The position numbers and the translations under genes are program-made. From Metridium senile (taxonomy: Eukaryota > Cnidaria > Anthozoa > Actiniaria > Metridiidae), in assembly GCA_949775045.1 (NCBI GenBank), contig OX459096.1, positions 50,815,438-50,879,437 of the forward strand: DNA of 64,000 bases, read 5' to 3'. Positions within the stretch are counted from its first letter, which is position 1. Every line of letters begins with the position of its first letter. The notes beneath the pieces were generated by a model. That model was not told where the DNA came from and searched no databases. It worked only from the letters and a program-made list of their open reading frames with translations. Below are positions 25,700-36,000 of this stretch, one piece after another.

Positions 25700-26440
25700 A
25701 TTTTTCCACAACACCGCGGTTCTGTGTTAGGCTGTATGCAGGCAAATCTTTTCTCGGTCGTTCCTCTGATGGACTGCAAAAATATCTAAGCTACGGCATC
25801 GATTTGAGCCACTATAAGTAAAATGACGAGTATAGCGTAATATGGCGTAGGTATTTTGATAGTTGATATTAACTATGGTATTTTCACCTTTTTAAAAAGG
25901 TTGGCAGAATTCTTCCAAGCAAGAAATTCAACATTGGATTGATTTGAACGGCGCTCATCCAACAATACTGGCCCCGTTAAAACGGATTTATTTGTTCGCT
26001 ACTGGCAGCGCGTGTAATGGTAGTGCATGGCGCGATTTTCCCGCCTTCATTAAGGTTTTAGTCCTCAACCATGACAAAAAGTGACCCATGATGATTTCAA
26101 GGGAATTGGGACAAAATGTGACTCAATTATCTTCTAGAAGATATGGAAAACATCAAAAGTTATCGTCGGGTTTTTCAGAGCAAGTAACAAACTACCATTA
26201 TCATCAATGCAATATACTAGTCCAAATAACAAACTGCCCTATTGAAAACGCGCGCCTAGCGGGCGAAAATAAATTTTGGCGGGCCACAAATCATACCTCA
26301 TCAGCCCTGCTCCGCTCGGGCGCAAATGACACTACTCGGGCCTCAAATAAGCAGTATGCCCTCCAAAAGTCATGTTATTGTCCTATTATAAAGTTTGCAT
26401 GCGAACACTTTTGCCGCGGTACATGGTTTTGCATTATATA
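25700..26440. other. Intergenic stretch between DNAJC1 and the GPCR
   Basis: A 137-codon plus-strand open frame (26088-26501) has no recognisable domain and runs into the arm of the adjacent foldback element, so I do not call it a gene. Nothing else was recognised. Confidence 0.4.
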
Positions 26441-26442
26441 TA

Positions 26443-26702
26443 CACCTAATCCAAAAAAACGTTGTCTGGTCCGCCGCACAGTCCTCGCGCCAAGACTATG
26501 AAAGATATTGGTTATATCTAATCGGTAATTAATATATTTGCATGTTCACACTCTAGTGTGGTACTTTTTTCAACGAAATAGTGTTGTGCCTACTTTTATT
26601 TTCATGTTTTATCACTCTCATCAAAAAATTCACTGTGTTTTCCTTCACGGTCTTGGCGCGAGGACTGTGCGGCGGACCCGACAACGTTTTTTGGATTAGG
26701 TG
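26443..26702. mobile_element. Foldback MITE with TA target
   Basis: Arms of about 60 bp start CACCTAATCCAAAAAA and include CCGCCGCACAGTCCTCGCGC, mirrored at the right with few differences. TA lies on each side. A Tc1/mariner-derived MITE is likely. Confidence 0.75.
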
Positions 26703-27219
26703 TATTAGTGCGCAGTTCGGTGGCCGCCAAGAATAAGCTCCGCCTCCCAGGAAATAACTAATTGACGAGGAATGCTGACTTTTTATCAAAGTTAAATTTC
26801 ACACTCATGAGGTTGTATAAAGTTACTCAATAATTTTTTTTTACAATTCATTTAAGTCTTATTCTCAGCAATTATAAATTAAGCAATAGTATATCGAAAC
26901 ATTGTTTAATAAAACGGCGAAACATAAATAAGTATACAATACTGAAAAACCTTTTAGTTACACTCAATTGAAAAATCAGTCCAATAAAAATCATAGAAAA
27001 TAGAAGCTAACTAAGGAAATACATTACAAACAAGCTTTGTTATTCATTATCTAAAGTTCTATATTTACACATTAAAAACTCTTTACACCTGTTATCACAA
27101 ACGTCCTCAAAAATGTTGAGTTCACTCAGTTTCGGAAACGGTTTCATTTTAAATAATGAGTATTGTGTTATCTACTTCCTAAATCTCAAAATATGTATTT
27201 CAATATTTTCTAGTAGACT

Positions 27220-28188
27220 TTAGGCTTTCACGATATTCACTTTCTTCTTTAACTCTTTACGAATACACGACAGACGAAGAGAAATAGTGATTGGATTGAC
27301 GAGGGACTGAAGGTGAGCAAACGTAACATAGATTGGATGAGAAACATACTTGAAATCGTCCGTTACATCTCTCCCTGCTACAATTTCTATCAAAATCATG
27401 ATGATTGTCGGGCAGCAAAAGAGAAACGTTTCAATCAATAGTATCCACACGATCACAACACGCTTGAATTCTAGGGCTTGACTTTGCTGTTTAACACTTT
27501 CAGCTTGAGTAGCTATGGCTTTCCGTTTGCGATAAGATGTCACATGCACTTTGATGTTGCAAAATACTATGGGAGCAAAATTAACACTGACAATGACAAT
27601 AGTTTGAACTTTTCGTAAATTTTCTTGAAGGTTGTTAGTCAGTATTCTACCCGTTAACAATGCTGCTGGCGTTAATATCCAAACCATCGCTATGGCTGTC
27701 ATGAATCTGCGTCTAGAAATGTTCAATTGGTAAAAGAAGGGATGTTCTATGGCCAGATACCTTTCAATACTGGCCATCGTAAACGTAGATAGTGTCAGAC
27801 CACAACAAATTAGAATCGATGCAGTATAAATGGTGTATGGACAATACGAATGACAGTCGTCTTGCAGTAGACATCCAAGGTACCAACAAAACAACGGCTG
27901 AACTAGTATTCCCACTAGAAAATCAGTGACAGCCATTGTAGAAAGCAACAAATTGTAGTTAACAGATCGTAGACGTTTATCTCCTAGTACGGTGCAAATG
28001 ATGAATAGATTCAAGACGACTGTCGGTGGAGCAGCGAGGCCATTGATGACACTAAGCAAATACCATGTTGAACGGACTGATGGAGGAACATTTGTTATGT
28101 TATGAGCATCAAAATCTGGCTGTATAAGACATGTTAACGACATGGTGCTGACCAAACAACAACGGAAAAAATGCTTTATGCTATACAT
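27220..28188 (-). CDS. Rhodopsin-family (class A) G protein-coupled receptor, single exon, 322 aa
   Basis: A seven-transmembrane receptor in one uninterrupted frame. An extracellular N-terminus carries an NIT glycosylation sequon. TM1 contains VVLNLFIICTVL (the conserved Asn). TM2 contains STMAVTDFLVG (the conserved Asp). A Cys stands before TM3, which ends MASIERYLAIEHPF, an ERY version of the DRY motif. TM4 has the conserved Trp in AIAMVWILTPAAL. TM6 contains LFCCPTI, a CWxP-like motif with Trp replaced by Cys. TM7 contains SLVNPITISLR, so NPxxY is altered to NPxxI. The start is the first ATG, preceded in frame by about 35 open codons back to a TAG. A tttcag acceptor in that stretch means a short upstream exon is possible. 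Ligand and subfamily cannot be told; it resembles the large orphan GPCR expansions of cnidarians. It lies in the gap between convergent DNAJC1 and AF10. Confidence 0.88.
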   Translation of the reverse strand: MYSIKHFFRCCLVSTMSLTCLIQPDFDAHNITNVPPSVRSTWYLLSVINGLAAPPTVVLNLFIICTVLGDKRLRSVNYNLLLSTMAVTDFLVGILVQPLFCWYLGCLLQDDCHSYCPYTIYTASILICCGLTLSTFTMASIERYLAIEHPFFYQLNISRRRFMTAIAMVWILTPAALLTGRILTNNLQENLRKVQTIVIVSVNFAPIVFCNIKVHVTSYRKRKAIATQAESVKQQSQALEFKRVVIVWILLIETFLFCCPTIIMILIEIVAGRDVTDDFKYVSHPIYVTFAHLQSLVNPITISLRLSCIRKELKKKVNIVKA

Positions 28189-28427
28189 ATAGTTACGACA
28201 CAATGGTTCGTTAGCGTCTATTGTTAGTAGGTATGCAATGGCAGGTGCGTTAAATAACTGAAAGAGTCCAGATATAAATGGAAACCAGCGAGTAAACTAG
28301 TATAGACTAATAGAGTCCAAATGAGCAACTTCATACAAAATGTCAGTGTAGTCTTTTTTCATACCTGTAACAACTTCAAGGAGAACTTGAATCAAAACTT
28401 CCGAAAATTCTCACCGTAGCAGTATAA

Positions 28428-28624
28428 GACCCCGTCTACACGGATCCGGATACTTTTGAAACCGCATACTTTTTGATGCGAATCGGCCTATCGTCCACAC
28501 GAATCCATTGAATCCAGTCACCGAAACCGCATACTTTTACTTGAATCCTCCGGATACAAGGATTCGTGTGGACGCAAATATTTCTATGCGGTTTCAGCCG
28601 GATCGGATTCGTGTAGACGAGGCC
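28428..28624. mobile_element. Foldback MITE, copy 3
   Basis: A 197 bp element with ends GACCCCGTCTACACGGATCC and GGCCTCGTCTACACG (other strand), flanked by TAA. It lies 240 bp upstream of the GPCR start and may sit in its promoter. Confidence 0.8.
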
Positions 28625-28633
28625 TAAGACAAG

Positions 28634-28752
28634 ACAACTGCGTCGGTGTTTTAGGCTAAAAATAGTAACAAAAAACTCGGACTGTCGTTATGCTATTAAT
28701 AACAACTGCGTCGGTGTTTTAGGCTAAAAATAGTAACAAAAAACTCGGATTG
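28634..28752. repeat. Direct duplication of about 50 bp
   Basis: CAACTGCGTCGGTGTTTTAG and the following GCTAAAAATAGTAACAAAAA occur twice, about 64 bp apart, next to the MITE. The CTGCGTCGGTGTTT part recurs at about 60815. Confidence 0.75.
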
Positions 28753-29364
28753 ACTGTTGTTATAGCTCACATACAATGGGACTTAATTTTGAATTGTAAT
28801 TAGCAAAGCGGCAATTTCAAATGTGGAAAACAAAATGAAGCTCACTTGAAATAGTTAGAGGCTGCGTTGGTAACAGTGATGCAAGGAGACGTTAATAAAG
28901 CTACCCTTTTCAACCGAAGGAATTACATCAAACTTTAATTGAAAAAGGCGTTACATATGGTGAGCGACTCTTTTGAACAGCTTTAATAGATATGGAGTTT
29001 CATATACAACACTATGTCAAACAGCAAAAATAAGTAGAATATAAAATGCGACATATTCTTCTAATATGTTTTATTATATAATCCTGTTGCATCTCGGGAG
29101 AAGACTGATCTCACAAGTCGGTCCTAGTTTTATCTCTGTAAGAATTACAGACAAAAACCAAACAAGAGTAACCTGAGACCGACTTTGGAATCAGTCTCGA
29201 AAAGAAACTGGAATAAACTATGTAAGAACGACTGCATTTGACAATACGACATCCATAAAAAATGCTTAATATTTAAATAAAAAAAAGTATGTATTTCTCG
29301 GTATATCACAAGCGTAAATTGTTTTTGCTTAAAAAAGCTCGGATCATCGACCTTGGTCGCTCAT

Positions 29365-29610
29365 AACGTAGTATATGACATCATCAATAGTGAAACTCAT
29401 GACATATTCACATGACATCACTGATGGCGCCTCTTGATGACATCACTGATGCCTCTTGATGACATACTTCACGATATCGCTTATTGTCTTGATGACATCA
29501 CTGATGGTGCCTCTTGATGACATCACTGATGCTTCTTGATGACATCACTGATGCCTCTTGGTGACGTACTTAACGATATCGCTTGTCTTGATGACATCAC
29601 TTATGACTTT
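29365..29610. repeat. Minisatellite with TGATGACATCACTGATG core
   Basis: About seven units of CTTGATGACATCACTGATG with variable spacers are arranged in a higher-order pattern in which ACTTMACGATATCGCTT recurs about 105 bp apart. Each unit carries TGACATCA, one base from a CRE, and one variant is TGACGTA. Confidence 0.8.
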
Positions 29611-30049
29611 TCTTGTCCCCATGTAAAGCCGTTCCATTTTTGTCCAGATCCAATCCCTAATAACACCAAGAAATACGTTGTAACGGTTATCCGGCAAAAA
29701 AGAGATAAATACTACAAGAAATGTCTCACGCGTCAGTTGTTGTACACTCAGGAAGGCTATCCAATACACACACTGCTTTTCCTTTTTTTTTGGATATACA
29801 ATTTCAATCTCATTTTCATTCATTATTGTAAAAATTACGGTACATTTGTCATTTAGGACATAAAGTCCTATCTATCCTACACCAAGGATAACAATTTCTT
29901 ATTGTAGATACCCTGGACCCAAGGAGTAATTAACATTCACGTTGCAATCAACTGGTGTGAATAAAATATATACGGCAAACACTGCATACATTTATCAATA
30001 TGACTCTCTTTTCCTACGATACAGACAACAACATTAATGACATTAACAA

Positions 30050-33000
30050 TCATCTAATAAGAGAATATCTAACCTTCGTTTTATCCAACTGCACCAAAGT
30101 TGGTAACGTTGCAAAAGCTGCTGCCTTGGATACGTCAATGTGTTGTTGTCCTCCTAATCCATCACTAAAGGTAACAAAGCTACCAGGGTATCCTAGCTGC
30201 ATGGCTGATGGTACAAACTTCTGCGAGTGTACAGCCGTTGAAGCACTTTTACTTTGAGCCGACGACAACTGATGCTGACTATTTACTAGCCGTTGGTCAG
30301 AAACTTGATGCTGAAGCTGTTGAAGTTGCTGCTGTTGTTGTTGTTGCATTAGTAACACAAGCTGTTGTTGTGGAAATGGTTGTGTGGTAAATGTTTGACT
30401 GGTCACGGCTTGATGAGGAAGAAGGAGTGGTTGTTTGTTGTTTTTAACCTGACTTGTTTGTGGTGTCTTTGCTTGTAACACTTGAAGTTGCTGGCTTGAC
30501 AGGAATTGGCTTGGCAGTGTACTCTGTAAAGTAGCCGTTGGTAGGATTGCAATCGGTGCAGTTGTCGTAGTTTTTTGTTTATCATGTGGCTGAACCATAG
30601 TAATTTTAATCTGGTTTGGTTGTACAGTGTTTGGAGTAACCATTTTGGGTACAGTCGATGTTAGCAAAGTTCCTGTTGTTACAGACGATGGTATTGTCAT
30701 TTTGATAGTCTTCCCTATTTCAACTTTTCCTTTTAGAATAGTGTTCTTGTTATCAACAGGTGCACTACTAAATGAATGCGACAATTTTGCACTCACTTTA
30801 GGAACAATGTTCGGACTCCCTACAGTTTCTACATTAGCAAGAGAACTAGTTGTTTTTGTGACAGCAACTGACTTGGTGCTTTGGGTAGTTGATAATGTAC
30901 AACTCGTAGTTACTTTGTTAGGTTGTTTGTTAGCAGTATCTGTTGTTGTTGTTAATGTACTTGTAGGTGTACAAGACATAGGTGCCGATAGTCTTGCGTT
31001 GACTTGAATTAATTGACTTCTTCTAGCTAGTAGAGAGTCAAGACGGTTCTCCAAACGACTGTTATCAGCTTTTAGTTGATGAAGACTCGACATCAATGAT
31101 GCAACTAAAAAAAGAACAAGAAAATAATATGTAAAGCTGTATTATTTCTATTGAGCTTGTATAGCAAGGTTATGTTGTGTAATGACACAAACAAATTAAT
31201 ACAATCAAATTGCTGGAGTACAAACAATAAAAGCGTGCAACATAAATAGTACTAAATAGTGATATTTCATGCTAGAGTAAACGCACTTTAACTTTGTGTT
31301 TTATAATGATTTGTTCAATAGTACTATTACACATTAATACTCTTTATTACTCTTTCCCTATTACACTTTGTTTCACGGGTTAATGAAAACCACTCTAATC
31401 CGTGAAGCATAAATAGTACAAAATTGGTGCTAAAATATGCTAATTCCTTTGTTATCTATTGTCTCGTCAACACTATTTACTAGTAATTAGTAATATTTGT
31501 TTCACGGATTAAGTGCGTCTACTCTAATTCAATTATTTTCTATTATTCTAATTAGAACTATTTAGTACTAATTAGTACTACTTGTTTCACGGTTATAGAC
31601 TCTAATACTTGCACTTTAATAGAGTGCAAATAATATACCTTTGAAACAAAGTGCTAATTAGTACTAAATAGTCAGCTAACTATTGCACAGGGTTTATAAT
31701 TTGCACTCTATGCATTAGCTCTTCGAATACAAGTTAAGTTAAAGTAATGTAATGAACAATAATAGAATGAAATTTATAACACTGTAAAAAAATGTTAAAC
31801 TTTAGCCCTTCGCCTTTGTATCCTGACCAAGGGCTAAAGCTCGAAACATCAGTAAAGTAAAGTTAAAATCTATTTACGGCATTCAAATTTCATTCTATTA
31901 TCTATGGTTTATATCAAACACTGATGGAGCCTATAGTGGTTTACTCGCAAGCTTAGTAGTTGTAATGAGGTATGTGGTTGAGTGACTAAATAGCCACTAA
32001 ATAAAAACTATTGGTTAGTTACTATTTTATTTCTTGCTTTTAGTGTTTTTCTTACCATCATACTGAGATGCTTGCTGCATTAGGAAATGAGCTCCTTGTT
32101 CCCACTGGTATTCTAACAACTGTTCAAGACTGCTTGGAAGTTGTCTGGTGAATGAATGGAAGTGTTACTTTACTGAAACAGGTAATGTCAATAAATATCC
32201 AGGAATAGGGTACCATTGCTCACTGCAGTTTTCAACTTTCTGTGAACTCAACCATTTCAACGGCTAGTTGTGAAATATATTTTTAGCTGCCATCAATCAA
32301 AACTAATTAATCAGTTCCTTTTAAATCCTTGATTGGCAGTCAGACGCTGTAACCACTAATTAATATACTAATGAACTCTAGCGGTGAGTTATGACAAGAT
32401 GGTATTTATCTACATTGTCCTGATTGCAGATGCTGTAACCACTGATTTATTAGTGAACTCTAGTGGATTTCAAGGACTAGATGGTATTTATCTATGTCCT
32501 CCTGTTAATGGGTCAGATGCTCTAGCAACAGAGCTACTTGTGAACCATAGTGATCGACAAGGATTAGTCTGATCAATTATTCCATCAGATTTCAATTTAT
32601 TTTCTTGTAAAAAGTTCATCATTGCCTTTTTTACTTAATTAACCCTTTGACTACTGGGCTTTTTTGACATTTTTGAGCGATTTTCTGGATATAAACGATC
32701 CGTAGGATTTCTTGACTCAATATTTGGCGTTACCATGGAAAGTACTGCTGTTTTGTAATCTCAGGGGCTCAAGTTCTCAGGCCACATGACTTTTAGATCG
32801 TTTCAAAGCATTGTTGGATATTTACACTGGCTCAAAGTTGGCTTAATTCGTAATTTCGTTAATTTTAGGGTCATATTTTGCCTTTAGTCACTACTGGAAG
32901 AGCATCATTAAGCAAAGAGCTCAATTTCTTGAAGAAAGCAGCGAGGAATCTCACTTTGTCAGCAAAAAACGATCGATGTTTGGTTCATTCTGTTTTGGCG

Positions 33001-36000
33001 GGCTTAGAAAAAAATCAGGTTTGGAGTTCGACTAAAGGCAAATTCTCGGACCTGCCGTGGCTATTTATTGAAGTTGTGATGATAGAGGAACACAACAAGC
33101 GCAAAATTTTGGCAGAAAACCGAGGTGACCCTAGACTTATAATAAATTCATAAAGGGACTAAGGGGGAACTCTATGCTGAGCGCTGTGATCGTTACCCAT
33201 AATGCTTTGCAGTCGTAAATACTTGAAAACACGTGCGTATCAAAATGGCCATAATCAAACGACCGCAGCTCTGTTCGTGAAGTGAAATAAAGGGAAAAAA
33301 CTTGCCAAAGCTATAGCACAAGGACTGAATTTTGTTGTGAAAATGGCTTTTTCGTCTAAAAACAATTTTTTCGATAAAAAATCCAAGTTAAAAAAAAGTG
33401 TGATTTCCACTATTGAAAAATAGGGCAAAAACGGTCATTTTTGACTTTCCTAAAGTTCATAAGGAATTTTTGTGCTAAAATTGATTGTTTCTTGTGACTG
33501 ATATACAATGAAAATTTGAAGAACTTCCTAGTGCTTACTAACATTCAAACGGCTGGGCAAATTTGGCTCTTTTAAAACAGAATTTTTCAAAGCAAGGTCG
33601 TTTTTTTATGGGAGGTTTCGGGCGCCGTAGGAGTCAAAGGGTTAAGGGTAGGAAGAATCTTTGTTTGTGATATAACAATACAAAATACTTACAATGGTCC
33701 ATTGGTTTGTTTATTTTCTTGTATTCTATGTCCATTTTCCAATTGCCCTGCAAGTCTTGGTTGTGGTATTACATAAGAACCTTGAGTGGTACCACTAGAT
33801 GGTAAACTATTATGAATGGATACAGGACTTGATGTTGACAGACTGTGTATACTATTCATATTACATGCTGAGTAACTAGAGGTGCCTTTGGAAGAGTTTA
33901 TTCCCACGGGACTTGCCAAGTCTTTACTTTTGTTGCTCTGTGTTCTAGGTTTTGCTGGTCTGGCTGGCCTTGAACCAGCTGTTGGTCTAGGTTTTGGTTT
34001 ATAGTCTTTGTGTTTCAAAGGGCGTCCAACCTTTTTTTTAGGTTCATCAATGGACTTACTGCTAGGCCGTTTCTTAGGAGGCGGCTTTACTTCACTAGGC
34101 ATCTTTTTCACAGCATCAGCAGGCTTCTTAGCTGGCTTTGCTTGTGGTATGGGGACACTTACCGGGGGTGGGGTAGGGGTTGGTTGGGCAACACTTTGAG
34201 ATGATGATAAAATGTTCTTACAACTTTGAACAGGTGAAACGACAGAGTTAGTAGTAACCATGGTAACATCTAATGATGTATGTGTTGATACAGGGAACTC
34301 TATTTCCATTGGTGGTTGAGCAGCTTTAGGAAGAGCTGAGTTCAAAGGAGATTCCTTCACTTCACCACCATGTTGCGTCTTTGGTGAGGAATCATTTGAT
34401 GTTGTGCTGTTAGTTGGGAGAGTTTTTACTGTTGATGGTTTCCTTCCACGAGGTTTAGGCATTCCTGGGATAATACCTGCAGGACTTGTTGATAGTGTAG
34501 CTGTTGTTTCTGTCATGGTAACTGACGTAACATTACTAGATACCAGCTTAGGTGCATTGTCTGGTTTTGGTAGTGGGACTGATGGTAGGCTTTCAGTACT
34601 AGTCTTGGGAGTTGGCTTTTTCTCTTTATCCTTATCCAACTTTAACTTCATTTTATCTTTGTCTGGTGTTTTGTTGTTGACATCAAGAAGTCCTTTGCTC
34701 TTCAAAACAATATCAAAACAAAATTATTACAATTTTAAGATAAAAAGAACTGAAAAATAACAATAATAATTATAGTCTTTAATGCTTATATTGCAGAAGT
34801 ATCTATATAAATATAATCAAACGCACGGAAAGAAGTGAAAAAAACCCTTAAACAATCCACTAAATAGAAACAAAATATGTGTAGAGAAACTGATGTACTG
34901 GTAATTGTTGGTAATATATCACTCACTCTTTTGGTCCAATGAAACTGGCAGTACCCAACATACTTCACAGTGGGGCCTGATTGACCATCATTTTCCTCAC
35001 AAAGAAAACCACGGCTCTGCGCACTGTAAGATTAGAATGAATACTAGATAAAGATAATGTTAACAATAGTGATCAAAGTATTTTGTGTATTATTATTATA
35101 CACACAATAGACCTTAATGGCTGACAACTTATTATCATGAGATACATCATTATTGCTGATGTAAGGAAAAGAAAGCTATATCATATGGAGATGGCATTTG
35201 CCATAACAATAACTTGTGAAATGTTAAGATAATAAATTTACAAGATGCTATAACAATTTCAAAATCAGATAAAAAACACCAAAAAAAGGCCACAAAGCCC
35301 TCAACAGAAAATTACATACAAATTCTTACATTTTTCATTTAGCATAACTATAATATGCATAGAACAGCGAAACTTTCCATTCATAATAGGTCTTTCATAT
35401 GACTAAAATATGCTAAAATATTGAAATATTTGTTTACTTGGAAAAGTCACATTCCACCATTTATGACAAAGGTCTATCAATCTTTTCTCAAGGCTTCAGG
35501 GCCAACCAAGTTGAAGAAACCATTTATCTTAATTAATGGCTGTATAACCATTTCAGTTAACTGAATATCTGTTAAACTCTTAAAAATCACATGTAATTGA
35601 AACATCCACCAATGTGTTATCAATGTGATTTTTGATCAAATGCATATATATATAAAAATATTCTCAGTTGATATTAAAATAATCAATATTAATATATAGA
35701 TAATATTTGTCATAATGTCATTAGTGGTTGTCATATCTTACCAAGTAACATGAAATGTTTGTCGACATCCTTGTTTGTTACAGTTCATACATCCACCGTG
35801 AGCAGTCTTACTCTCTTTACCACGTTCTTCACATATGTAGCACATCTAAACAAACAAAATATTTATCAATTATTGAATGAGGCTGAGCAGGAGATATATT
35901 AGTTATATGATGGTTTTGAGTGTCATACTGTGGAAAGTGTACACACAAGCATTTAGGTCCGAGTATGTATGCAAAGAAAATACAAGTGACGAGTGGGAAA

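Noticed and set aside
26088..26501. 137-codon plus-strand open frame
   Set aside because: Composition is not protein-like, there is no domain, and it runs into the arm of a foldback element.
28189..28203. TTG-initiated longer GPCR start
   Set aside because: A non-ATG start is unlikely in an animal gene; the first ATG at 28188 was used, though an upstream exon cannot be excluded.
30627..31007. 126-codon plus-strand frame
   Set aside because: Antisense shadow of the Ser/Thr/Gln-rich last exon of AF10.
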